Part shown: one piece after another, positions 8,536 through 17,291 of the stretch
How the letters are laid out: every line of letters begins with the position of its first letter
Position numbering within the stretch: position 1 is the stretch's first letter
From: JACVRW01 sp963746825
GTDB lineage: Bacteria; Actinomycetota; Thermoleophilia; Solirubrobacterales; Thermoleophilaceae
Direction of reading: 5' to 3'
Assembly: GCA_963746825.1 (NCBI GenBank)
Contig: CAVVCU010000005.1
Location: forward strand, 1-64,000
DNA length: 64,000 nucleotides
Program-made: the position numbers and the translations under genes
The notes under the pieces: generated by a model
Databases searched by the model: none
Seen by the model: the letters and a program-made list of their open reading frames with translations, nothing else
What the model was told of the DNA's origin: nothing

Positions 8536-9873
8536 TCAGTGCCGCGGGAACACCACCTTCAGACAGTCGGCCAGCACCCCAAGCACCGTCTCGACCTCGC
8601 CCTCGTCGATGACGAGCGGGGGCTTGATCTTGATGACGTTCGGGAGGGCCGCCGCCGTCGCCAGGATCACACCGCGCTGCCACGCCTCGGCCACGAGGCG
8701 CTTGGCCGCGTCGACCGCCGGCTCCCGGGTCTCCGGGTCCGTGACGAGTTCGACGCCGATGAAGAGCCCTGGCCCCCGGATGTCACCGATCTGGGGATAC
8801 TCCGCCTGGAGCGCCTTGAGCCCACGGGTGAAGAGCGCGCCCATCCGCGCCGCGTGCTCCGGGATCCGGTCGCGCTCCAGGATCTCGATGACCTTGAGTG
8901 CCGCGGCCTGGGCCACTGGGTTCGAGCCGAACGTGTAGACGTCCTCTCCGGTCGGCTCGAACTGCCGCAGGCGGTCGTCCGCGACGACGGCGGCCAGCGG
9001 GAACCCGCCGCCGAGCGCCTTGGAGAGGACCATGATGTCCGGCGTCACGCCGAGGCCCTCGGCCGCGAACATCTGCCCCGTGCGGCCGAACCCGGTCTGG
9101 ATCTCGTCGAAGATGAGCAACGCGCCGAACTCGTCCGCGATGCGGCGCACCTCGCGGACGAACGCGGCCGGGAAGACGATGCCGCCGCCGTTGCCCTGGA
9201 TCGGCTCCATCATGATCGCGGCCACCGGCCCGTCCACGCCGCGCTGGAGGGTGTCCCGGATCGGCGCCGCACACCCGGCGTCGCAGTGCCCGTCGGGCCC
9301 GTGCAGGGCGCGCCGCCAGCAGCGGTACGCGTAGGGATTCGGCACGCGCACGAAGTTCTGCATGAAGGGCATGAACTTCACGCCCGGGCCGTAGGCCCCC
9401 GGCGTGCGGGTCGGGCTCCACGATGCCGCCATCGTGGCCAGCGTGTTGCCGTGGTACGCGTGGTAGAACGTGACGAAGCGGTGCGCGGCGGGCCGGTTGA
9501 TCATCGCGAGCTTCATCGCCGACTCGATCCCGAGCGACCCGGTGGGCGCATAGGTCACGATGTTGAGCCGGCCTGGACAGAGATCGGCCAGCCGCTTGGC
9601 GAGCTGCAGGCGCGGCAGCGTCGGGAAGCCCGCGCGCACGTGGGGCAGGGACCGCATCTGGGCAAGCGCGGCCTCCGTGACCTCGGGGTGGTTGTACCCG
9701 AGGGCGAGCGTCCAGGCCTGAGCTGTGCAGTCGATGTATGACTTCCCGTCGATGTCGGTGACGCGGGAACCCTGCCCGGCGACGAGGACCGGACCGAGCC
9801 AAGTCGCGCCGTAGCCCACGTGGCGCTGGAGGTCGGCGATCTGCTGGGGCGTGAGCGGAGCCTGCTGCTGCAC
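8536..9873 (-). CDS. Class III PLP-dependent aminotransferase
   Basis: About 445 residues. The start is taken as GTG at 9873 because AGGAGGG (9880-9886) sits six bases upstream; a TTG at 9879 would touch it directly. Class III hallmarks: LFIFDEIQTGFGRTG-type motif (LLIFDEIQTGFGRTGQMFAA) and the PLP lysine in VLSKALGGGFPLAAVV, plus FYHAYHGNTLA. The family includes ornithine, GABA, 4-aminobutyrate and 2,2-dialkylglycine enzymes; a Cys-rich loop (YRCWRRALHGPDGHCDAGC) is unusual and resembles the dialkylglycine/isopropylamine branch. Last main gene of a minus-strand cluster with SDR, PhyH and SUMF1-like genes. Confidence 0.88.
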   Translation of the reverse strand: MQQQAPLTPQQIADLQRHVGYGATWLGPVLVAGQGSRVTDIDGKSYIDCTAQAWTLALGYNHPEVTEAALAQMRSLPHVRAGFPTLPRLQLAKRLADLCPGRLNIVTYAPTGSLGIESAMKLAMINRPAAHRFVTFYHAYHGNTLATMAASWSPTRTPGAYGPGVKFMPFMQNFVRVPNPYAYRCWRRALHGPDGHCDAGCAAPIRDTLQRGVDGPVAAIMMEPIQGNGGGIVFPAAFVREVRRIADEFGALLIFDEIQTGFGRTGQMFAAEGLGVTPDIMVLSKALGGGFPLAAVVADDRLRQFEPTGEDVYTFGSNPVAQAAALKVIEILERDRIPEHAARMGALFTRGLKALQAEYPQIGDIRGPGLFIGVELVTDPETREPAVDAAKRLVAEAWQRGVILATAAALPNVIKIKPPLVIDEGEVETVLGVLADCLKVVFPRH

Positions 9874-9907
9874 GGACAACCCTCCTGTGTCGTTGCGGGC
9901 CGCTGGC

Positions 9908-10702
9908 TCAGACGTACTCCATCCGGCCGCCGTGGATGTCCAGAACGGCGCCGTTTATGAACGCCGCGCCGTCGGAGGTGAGGAAGACGACCGCTGCGGC
10001 GATCTCCGCCGGGGTACCGATCCGGCCGACCGGAATCTGCTTGGCGAGCGCGTCGAGGCGCTCTCGAGGCAGCGTGCTGCTCAGCCGCTCGGTATCGACG
10101 TAGCCCGGCGAGACGGCGTTGACCGTCACGCCGTGCGGCCCGAGCTCGCGCGCGGCGGTACGCGTGAGCGCGACGACCCCGGCCTTCGCCGCGCCGTAGT
10201 GACCGAGCGTGGGCCGCCCACCGATGCGGCCATGGACCGACGACGTGTTGACGACGCGCCCCCATCGCTGACGCACCATGTGCGGAGCGGCGTGCTTCAG
10301 ACAGAGAAACGTCCCGGTGAGGTGGGAATCCACCATCAGGTGCCAGGTGGCCTCGTCGAGCTCGAGGAGCGGCACGTTGAGTTGGGCGCCGAGGGCGCCG
10401 GCGTTGTTGACCAGGATGTCGAGGCGTCCCAGCGCCCGGACCACCTCATCCACCGCGTGACGGACCTCGTCCGACCGGCGGACGTCCGCCTGGACGACCA
10501 GCGTCCGACGGCCGGCGGCTCGGCACGAACGCGCCGTCTCCTCGGCGCCACTCAGGTCCGAGTGGGCCAGGACCGCCACATCGGCGCCGGCCCTGGCCAG
10601 CGCGACCGCCTCCGCGCGCCCGATCCCCGCCGCGCCGCCGGTGACCAGCGCCACGCGCGGCTCGCTCCATGTCCCGTGGATCCCGCTACTCGGGTCGCTC
10701 AC
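9908..10702 (-). CDS. Short-chain dehydrogenase/reductase
   Basis: 264 residues, classical SDR. Cofactor loop VTGGAAGIGRAEA near residue 20, NNAG motif in DILVNNAGALG, catalytic Ser in VVNTSSVHGRIGG and Tyr/Lys in LGHYGAAKAGVV, and the SPGYVDTE turn. GTG start. It probably oxidises or reduces a small alcohol or sugar-type substrate with NAD(P). It lies 34 bases upstream of the aminotransferase on the same strand, so the pair may convert an alcohol to a ketone and then to an amine (inference). Confidence 0.88.
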   Translation of the reverse strand: MSDPSSGIHGTWSEPRVALVTGGAAGIGRAEAVALARAGADVAVLAHSDLSGAEETARSCRAAGRRTLVVQADVRRSDEVRHAVDEVVRALGRLDILVNNAGALGAQLNVPLLELDEATWHLMVDSHLTGTFLCLKHAAPHMVRQRWGRVVNTSSVHGRIGGRPTLGHYGAAKAGVVALTRTAARELGPHGVTVNAVSPGYVDTERLSSTLPRERLDALAKQIPVGRIGTPAEIAAAVVFLTSDGAAFINGAVLDIHGGRMEYV

Positions 10703-10783
10703 CCCGTCACCCGCGTCCCCGGCGGGAGCCGCCCGGCGATCCGTGGGCGGACGCCGATCCCGATGATATTCCTCACCTCTCCG

Positions 10784-10852
10784 TCAGCCCTTGAGGCCAG
10801 TCATCGCGATGCCGCGGATATGAGCTTCGGCGTGCCGCCGTCGGCCAGCAGC
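10784..10852 (-). pseudogene. Possible tail of an ABC sugar permease
   Basis: The minus-strand frame ends IRGIAMTGLKG followed by a stop. That ending is typical of MalG/UgpE-type ABC permeases (RGI-x-TGLKG). Upstream the frame lacks hydrophobic segments, so only a fragment of about 20 residues is present. The 184-base gap between the SDR and PhyH genes holds nothing else recognisable. It could be a deletion remnant or a chance match. Confidence 0.25.
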
Positions 10853-10886
10853 ATCGGCCCCGCCTTCACCACGGACATGGCCTCCG

Positions 10887-11687
10887 TCAGGTCGTCACGC
10901 CGCCTGTGCAAACGGACAGGAGACAGTCGTTGGGCAGCGGCGCGACGGGGGTGAAGTCCCGGTGGTGCTTGTAGTCCGGGCGCGCGAAACGTGTCTGGGC
11001 GTTTGTGATCGGGTTGAGAATGACCGAGAAGATCGACCGATCCCAGGGCGACATGTTGGGTGGCGAGCCGTGAACGAGACAGTCGCCAAAGAAGAGCGCG
11101 GTCCCCGCGACCCCCGCGGCCGTCACGAGCCCACCTGCCTTCGCCAGGCGAGCCACGGTCTCGTTGTCCACGGTCCACAGCGGGTAGCTCGTGGTCTGCG
11201 TGTCGAGCGTGGTGCGGACGGGTCCTTCCTGATGCGAGCCACGGATGAAGACCAAGGGGCCGTTGTGCTCGGTGACGTCGTCCAAGAAGACGTGGAGGTT
11301 CAAGGCGAGCGGCTCGGGCACGCCGTCCTCCGCGTGGTGGGTGGCGAAATCGTAGTGCCACTGCCAAGCCTCCCCGGAGAACGCCACCTTCGCGTTGATC
11401 TTCGCCTGCTGGATGTAAAGTCGGTCGGTGCCGAGAATCTGCCGCGCGGGTTCAACGAACCGCGGGTGCCGGCAGAGGCGCGCGAAGACTTCGTTCCGGA
11501 GATGAAGGCCCATGATGGTCCGGACCTCGCCGCTCGTCTTCTCGCGGATGTTGGCCGGGCTATCTTCCGCGAACAGACGTGGCAGCTGCGCGCGCAGGAT
11601 GTCGACCTCCACCGTGGAGAAGAGCGCCGGAAGGACCAGGAAGCCCTGGGCGTGGAAATCCGCAAGCTGGGCAACCGTGAGCCGCAT
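10887..11687 (-). CDS. Phytanoyl-CoA dioxygenase family (PhyH) Fe(II)/2-oxoglutarate oxygenase
   Basis: 266 residues, usual size. The iron triad is visible: H-x-D in WQWHYDFATHH near residue 115 and the distal His in GDCLVHGSPPNMSP, with the 2-oxoglutarate-binding Arg in WDRSIFSVILNP. N-terminal FHAQGFLVLPALFS is the usual opening. Members hydroxylate substrates such as phytanoyl-CoA, ectoine or small acids; this one is nearer the ectoine-hydroxylase/PhyH-like small-molecule group than CoA-ester enzymes, but the substrate is unknown. Its ATG shares one base with the stop of the upstream SUMF1-like gene (TGATG), indicating coupled translation. Confidence 0.85.
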   Translation of the reverse strand: MRLTVAQLADFHAQGFLVLPALFSTVEVDILRAQLPRLFAEDSPANIREKTSGEVRTIMGLHLRNEVFARLCRHPRFVEPARQILGTDRLYIQQAKINAKVAFSGEAWQWHYDFATHHAEDGVPEPLALNLHVFLDDVTEHNGPLVFIRGSHQEGPVRTTLDTQTTSYPLWTVDNETVARLAKAGGLVTAAGVAGTALFFGDCLVHGSPPNMSPWDRSIFSVILNPITNAQTRFARPDYKHHRDFTPVAPLPNDCLLSVCTGGVTT

Positions 11688-12459
11688 CAGTCGAGAATAA
11701 TCGAGGCCGCGCCCGGGCTGTCAAGGTGACGCGTCCTGGCTGGTTCCGCGGCCGCCGGACGGGCCGGAATCTCGCGCACCACCCGGAAGCCGTAGTCCGA
11801 GTACCGGAGGTGAGGCGGCAGGCTCGATCGGTGGGCTACCGGGCTCCAGGGCACCTGGTGACGCCACGCGCCGCCCCGCGATACTCGGCGCGAGCCGTGC
11901 GCCGGTCCTGTCGGGGCACGCGCGGGATCGGGTCCGTAGGCATCGGCGGCGTACCAGTCGAGACACCATTCGTGCACGACGCCGGCGAGGTCGGTTAGCC
12001 CGAAGCCGTTGATCGGCGCCTGCCCAACCCGTGGTGGTGCGGCGAGGGGGCCCCCTGGCTCGCCGAACCACCGGGCCGGCGGCACGTCACCCCACGGATA
12101 GCGCGCGCCCTCCTGGCCACCCCGCGCCGCGCGCTCCCACTCCGCCTCGGTGGGGAGTCGGTAGGAGCGGCCCGTCTCGGCCGTGAGCCACTCGCAGAAC
12201 TGCACGGCCTCGGCCCACGCTACGCCGACCACCGGCTGGCCGGGATCGGCGAATCGCACGTCGGTCCAGAACGGCGGTGGGAAGGCGCCGCGGGCCCGGA
12301 GGAACCCGCCGAACTCGGCGTTGGTGACCGGCGCGCGGGCGATCGCGAAGCCGTCGACCCACACCCGATGCGCGGGCTGGGCATCGGGCAGACCGTCGTC
12401 CCAGCCCATCCGGAACCATCCCCCGGGATCTCGACGAACTCCATGGGTTCCGCGGCCAT
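11687..12459 (-). CDS. SUMF1/formylglycine-generating-enzyme-like protein (one-base frameshift)
   Basis: About 257 residues once one indel is corrected. Start MAAEPMEFVEIPG, the normal FGE-sulfatase opening; the frame then breaks at a run of five C (12420-12424). With six C it would read on as GGWFRMGWDDG, joining the rest exactly. Domain marks: VTNAEFGGFL, YRLPTEAEWERAARGG, GLTDLAGVVHEWCLDWY and SRGGAWRH, then DYGFRVVRE. The domain either makes formylglycine in sulfatases or, as in EgtB/PvdO/OvoA relatives, serves other oxidative steps. The two-cysteine active site of true FGE is not evident, so a non-sulfatase role is likely. First gene of the minus-strand cluster; 34 bases from the divergent kinase gene. 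Confidence 0.8.
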
Positions 12460-12493
12460 TCTACGCGGAAGGGCCCCCTGCTAACATGAGCAC

Positions 12494-14007
12494 GTGGGCC
12501 CCGCCCCGTCGCGGACCGATCCGCTCCTCCTCACGCTCGACGTGGGCTCGTCCTCCGTGCGGGCGCTCGCCTTCGACCACCTCGGTCGAGGGCTCGACCT
12601 CGGCTGCCACCGGCCGTACGAGGCAACGATGACGCCCGACGGCGGGGTCGAGATCGACGCCGAGCGACTGTTCGGCCTGACCGCCGAGACGCTCGACGCA
12701 CTCATGGCCTCGCTCGGCCCGCGCATCGGGCGGGTCGCGGCGGTCGCCACCAGCACCTTCTGGCACACGATGCTCGGGCTCGGGCCGGACGACCGGGCGT
12801 GCACGCCCATCTATTCGTGGGCGGACACTCGGAGTGTCGGCGCGGTGGAGGCGCTGCGGGCGCGTGTCGACGAGAAGGCATACCACGCCCGGGTCGGGTG
12901 TCGGCTGCACACCTCGTACCTTCCCGCGCGGCTCTGGTGGCTCCGCGAGCGCGACCCTGTCGCGTTCCACGCGACGCGGCGCTGGGTCTCGTTCGGGGAG
13001 TACATAGGGCTGCGCCTCTTCGGCGATCTCCGCACGAGCGTGTCGATGGCGTCGGGCACCGGTCTCTTCGACCAGTGGGCGCAGCGCTGGGACCCGGGCA
13101 TCCTCGACGTGCTCGGGCTGGGCGTCGAGCACCTCGGGTCCCTCGTGGGCCTCGACCAGCCATTCCGCGGGCTCCGCCCCGAGTTCGCAGCGCGCTGGCC
13201 GGGTCTGGCCCAGGTCCCGTGGCTTCCGGCGCTGGGTGACGGCGCGTGCTCCAACGTCGGCGCCGGCTGCACGATGGCCGAGCGGGCCGCGCTCATGGTC
13301 GGGACGTCGGGCGCCATGCGGATCTGCCTCCCGGCGGAGTCCGTGACGATCCCGGATGGCCTCTGGTGCTATCGCGTCGACGGGCGCCGCCTGCTGCTCG
13401 GCGGCTCCCTGTCAAACGGCGGGAGCCTCTACGCGTGGCTCACCGAGACGCTCCGCCTGCCGCCCCCGAGCAGGTGGAGCAGGAGCTCGAGGCGATGGAG
13501 GCGGATGCCCACGGCCTCACGGTGCTCCCGTTCCTGGCCGGGGAGCGAAGCCTCGGATGGGTTGCCAGCGCGCGGGCGGCCGTCGCGGGCTTGTCGCTCG
13601 CGACGCGCCCCATCGACGTTGTGCGCGCCGGTCTCGAGACCGTGGCGTACCGCTTCGCCATGATCCACGAGCGCCTGCGCGAGGCCTGTCCGAGCCTGCG
13701 GGAGGTCGTGGGGACCGGTGCGGCGCTCCTGGCCTCGCCGACGTGGATCCGGATCATGGCTGACGTGCTCGGGATGCCGCTCACGCCGTCGCTCGAGGCC
13801 GAGGGATCGAGCCGGGGCGCGGCCCTCCTGGCGAGCGAAGCGCTCGGCCTGATCTCGTCGCTCGAGGCAGCGCCGGCCGGCACGCGGCCGGCGATCACGA
13901 CGGATCCGCGCGGCACGACCCGGTACCGCGCTGGCTTGGCCCGGCACCGTCAGCTCTACGATCTTTTGGTGCCGCACACGACCGCCGAGAGGAGAGCGGC
14001 TCCATGA
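12494..14007 (+). CDS. FGGY-family carbohydrate kinase (one-base frameshift)
   Basis: About 504 residues when corrected; GTG start. The N-terminal ATPase lobe has LLLTLDVGSSSVRALAFDH and YSWADTRS, the catalytic Asp lies in LGDGACSNVGAGC, and the C-terminal lobe has GTGAALLASPTWIRIMADVL. The frame breaks at a run of five C (13463-13467); six C would give LPPPEQVEQELEAM and restore the protein. The family phosphorylates gluconate, xylulose, ribulose or glycerol; a gluconokinase/xylulokinase-type role is favoured because transketolase follows with an ATGA overlap (14004-14007). Confidence 0.85.
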
Positions 14008-16010
14008 CGGATCGGGACCTCGACCAGCTCTGCGTCAACACGATCCGCTTCCTGGCCGCCGACGCCGTGCAGCAGGCGAAGTCCGGCCATCCCGGCCTGC
14101 CGATGGGCGCCGCCCCGATGGCCTACGTCCTGTGGACGCGCTTCCTCCGCCACCACCCGGCGGATCCGGCCTGGCCCGATCGCGACCGGTTCGTGCTGTC
14201 TGCCGGCCACGGTTCGATGCTTCTCTACGCGCTCCTCCACCTCACGGGGTACGACGTCCCGCTGGACGAGATCAAGCGCTTCCGTCAGTGGGGCTCGAAG
14301 ACGCCCGGACATCCGGAGTTCGGGCTCACGCCCGGTGTGGAGGCGACGACGGGGCCGCTCGGCCAGGGGCTCGCGAACGCCGTCGGCATGGCCATCGCCG
14401 AGCGCCACCTCGCCGGGCGATTCAACCGGCCAGGCCATGCCGTCGTCGACCACCACACCTACGTCATTTGCTCCGACGGCGATCTCATGGAGGGCGTCGC
14501 CGCGGAAGCCTCATCGCTGGCGGGCCACCTCGGCCTCGGCAAGCTGATCGTCCTCTACGACGACAACCAAGTGTCGCTCGCGGGGAAGGCAGCCCTGTCG
14601 TTCTCGGAGGACGTGCCCCGGCGGTTCGATGGGCTGGGGTGGCACACCCAGGCCGTGCCTGATGGCAATGACCTCGATGCGATCGACAAGGCCGTTCGCG
14701 ACGCGCGCGCCGAGACGGAGCGCCCGTCCCTCGTCGCCGTGCGGACCGTGATCGGCTACGGTGCGCCGAAGAAGGCCGGGACCCACGAGGCCCACGGTGA
14801 GCCACTCGGGGAGGCGGAGCTGCGGGGCGCGAAGCAGGCCCTGGGATGGCCGGTCGAGCCGTCGTTCATTCTGCCGGAGCCGGCGGTTCGCCGCTTCCGC
14901 GAGGCCCTGGCCAGGGGGGCGCGAGCAGAGGCGGACTGGCGAGCGCGGCTCCAGGCGTGGCGCCAGGCCTTCCCGGACCTCGCGACCGAGTGGGCCCGGA
15001 GCCAGGCGCGGGCGCTCACACCGGGATGGGACCAGGACCTCCCGCGGTTTCCGGCGGACACGCCGGTGGCGACCCGCGACGCGAGCGGCGCCGTGCTCGG
15101 CGCCGTCTCGCCGCGCCTGCCGCATCTCATGGGCGGCGACGCCGACCTCGCGCCGTCGACGAAGACGCTCGTCAAGACCGCGGGATCGTTCCTGCGCAGC
15201 GCGCCGGAAGGACGGCACCTCCACTTCGGTGTGCGCGAACACGCGATGGGGTCGATCGCGAACGGTATCGCCTATCACGGCGGGCTTCTCGTGTTCTGCA
15301 GCACCTTCTTCGTCTTCTCCGACTACATGCGTCCCGCGGTGCGGCTGGCCGCGCTTTCGGAGCTCCCCGTCGTGTACGTGTGGACACACGATTCGATCGG
15401 GGTCGGCGAGGACGGGCCGACCCACCAGCCCGTCGAGCACCTGGCGGCGCTCCGCGCTATGCCGAACCTGGTCGTCATCCGGCCCGCCGACGCCGCCGAG
15501 ACCGTGGTGGCCTGGCAGGTCGCGCTCGCGCGGCGCCACGGCCCGACCGCCCTGGTGCTCACGCGCCAGAAGGTGCCCGTCTTCGACCGCGCGATCTGCG
15601 CGCCGGCCGAGGGGCTGCGGCGCGGTGCCTATGTTCTCGCGGACGCGCAGGGTGCCAGCCCTGACATCGTCCTGATCGGAACGGGCTCGGAGGTCCAGCT
15701 CGTCCTGGCCGCGCAGGCCAGCCTCGCGAGGGACGGGATCCGCGCCCGCGTCGTGAGTATGCCCTCGTGGGAGCTGTTCCAGGCCGAGTCTCCTGACTAC
15801 CGGGAGGCGGTCCTTCCCGGGACGGTGGCGCGACGCCTGGCGGTGGAGGCGGGGGCGACCTTCGGATGGGAGCGCTGGATCGGGACTGCAGGCGCCGTCG
15901 TCGGGATCGACCGCTTCGGCGCGTCCGCGCCCGGAGAGGTGGCGATGACGGAGCTCGGGTTCACGGTGGAGCGCGTCGTGGCCCGGGCCCGGGCGCTCCT
16001 CGCCCGCTGA
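14004..16010 (+). CDS. tkt: Transketolase
   Basis: 668 residues, full length. TPP-binding GDG motif in CSDGDLMEGVAAEASSLAGH, Mg/TPP Asn in YDDNQVSL, N-terminal AKSGHPGLPMGAAPMAYVLW with the conserved His, and the pyrimidine-domain DSIGVGEDGPTHQPVEHLA. It moves two-carbon ketol units between sugar phosphates in the non-oxidative pentose phosphate pathway. It overlaps the sugar kinase by four bases, so the two may feed a pentose or gluconate route. Confidence 0.95.
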   Translation: MTDRDLDQLCVNTIRFLAADAVQQAKSGHPGLPMGAAPMAYVLWTRFLRHHPADPAWPDRDRFVLSAGHGSMLLYALLHLTGYDVPLDEIKRFRQWGSKTPGHPEFGLTPGVEATTGPLGQGLANAVGMAIAERHLAGRFNRPGHAVVDHHTYVICSDGDLMEGVAAEASSLAGHLGLGKLIVLYDDNQVSLAGKAALSFSEDVPRRFDGLGWHTQAVPDGNDLDAIDKAVRDARAETERPSLVAVRTVIGYGAPKKAGTHEAHGEPLGEAELRGAKQALGWPVEPSFILPEPAVRRFREALARGARAEADWRARLQAWRQAFPDLATEWARSQARALTPGWDQDLPRFPADTPVATRDASGAVLGAVSPRLPHLMGGDADLAPSTKTLVKTAGSFLRSAPEGRHLHFGVREHAMGSIANGIAYHGGLLVFCSTFFVFSDYMRPAVRLAALSELPVVYVWTHDSIGVGEDGPTHQPVEHLAALRAMPNLVVIRPADAAETVVAWQVALARRHGPTALVLTRQKVPVFDRAICAPAEGLRRGAYVLADAQGASPDIVLIGTGSEVQLVLAAQASLARDGIRARVVSMPSWELFQAESPDYREAVLPGTVARRLAVEAGATFGWERWIGTAGAVVGIDRFGASAPGEVAMTELGFTVERVVARARALLAR

Positions 16011-16031
16011 CCCAGCACGCGCGCGACACGC

Positions 16032-17210
16032 GTGCGGCGACCGTTCGTCGTTCTCTGGCTTGCGAGCCTCTTCTTCTTCCTGGGCTTCCAAATGCTGCTG
16101 CCGGTCATGCCGCTCTATGCTGCGTGGCTCGGAGCTCGCGAGGCAGACGTCGGATTCATCATCGGGGTCTTCGCGCTCGCAGCGATGGTGCTGCGGCCAC
16201 TGGCCGGGGACCTCGCCGACCGGATCGGGCGGCGGCCGCTCGTCCTCCTCGGCACCGCCATCTTCGCGCTGGCCCCGCTCGGCTACCTGGCCATCGGGAC
16301 GATTCCGGGACTACTGCTCCTGCGGGCGTTCCACGGCACGGGGATGGGACTCGGCCCGACGGCCGCCACCGTGATCGCCACGGATCTCGCAGGCTCCGAG
16401 CGGCGCGGCGCGGCGATGGGCGCGTACAGCCTCGCCTCGGCGGTGGCGCTCGCCGTCGGCCCGTATCTGGGCGCCGTGCTGGTCCGAAGGGCAGGTTTCT
16501 CCGTGACGTTTCTCGTGGCGACCGGGATCGAGATCGCGGCCCTCGTCCTGGCGTGGGTGCTGCCGGAGACCCGGCCAGTCGCCGGTTCCCCGCCGGCGGC
16601 GACTCCCGCGTCGGGCACGGCCGCGTCCTCCGGGGGAAGGCTCGCCCGGTTCGGGCGCCGCTGGTTCAGCCCGGCGGCGATCTACCCGGCGGGGCTCGTC
16701 CTGGCTCTCTATGTTTCGTATGGCGGCATCGCCGCACTCCTGCCCCTCTTCGCCGAGCTGCGTCAGCTCGGGAACCCGGGACTCTTCTTCACGGTGTTTG
16801 CCCTGGTGAGCCTGGCCGTAAGAAGCCCGGCGGGGCGGCTCTCAGACCGCTTCGGCCGACAGATCGTGATCGCGCCGGCCCTCGCCGTCAGCGGGGTGAG
16901 TCTCGTCCTGCTCGGCATGGCCTTCTCGCGCGGGATGTTCCTCGGCGCGGCCGCGCTCTACGGCGTCGGCTTTGGCGCAGGGCAGCCCGCGCTCCTGGCG
17001 ATGACGGGCGATCGCGTTCCGCCGGCCGAGCGTGGCCGAGCGATGGGCACGCTCTACACCGCGTGGGAGCTCGGGATCTTCGGCGGGTCGGTCCTGCTCG
17101 GGTTCTGCGCCACCCGGCTCGGGTACGAGGCGACGTGGTGGACCGCCGCCGCGATCGCGGGGCTCGGGGCCATCGCCGCGCTGCGCCCGGGGAACCGGGC
17201 GCCGCGGTAA
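16032..17210 (+). CDS. Major facilitator superfamily transporter
   Basis: 392 residues, GTG start, about twelve hydrophobic helices in two halves separated by a loop rich in Ala/Pro/Ser (near 16570-16640). The MFS loop 2-3 motif is present (GDLADRIGRRPLVLLG) with its repeat in the second half (GRLSDRFGRQIVIAP). The lack of a substrate-specific signature points to a drug/metabolite efflux-type DHA transporter. It starts 21 bases after transketolase and may be co-transcribed. Confidence 0.85.
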   Translation: MRRPFVVLWLASLFFFLGFQMLLPVMPLYAAWLGAREADVGFIIGVFALAAMVLRPLAGDLADRIGRRPLVLLGTAIFALAPLGYLAIGTIPGLLLLRAFHGTGMGLGPTAATVIATDLAGSERRGAAMGAYSLASAVALAVGPYLGAVLVRRAGFSVTFLVATGIEIAALVLAWVLPETRPVAGSPPAATPASGTAASSGGRLARFGRRWFSPAAIYPAGLVLALYVSYGGIAALLPLFAELRQLGNPGLFFTVFALVSLAVRSPAGRLSDRFGRQIVIAPALAVSGVSLVLLGMAFSRGMFLGAAALYGVGFGAGQPALLAMTGDRVPPAERGRAMGTLYTAWELGIFGGSVLLGFCATRLGYEATWWTAAAIAGLGAIAALRPGNRAPR

Positions 17211-17291
17211 GGCGCTCGAGGCGCGCTCGGCTCCTGCGGTGTCAGCGCGTCCCTTCTCCGGCGCCGCTTGTTACGCCGGTGCTCCCAGCTC

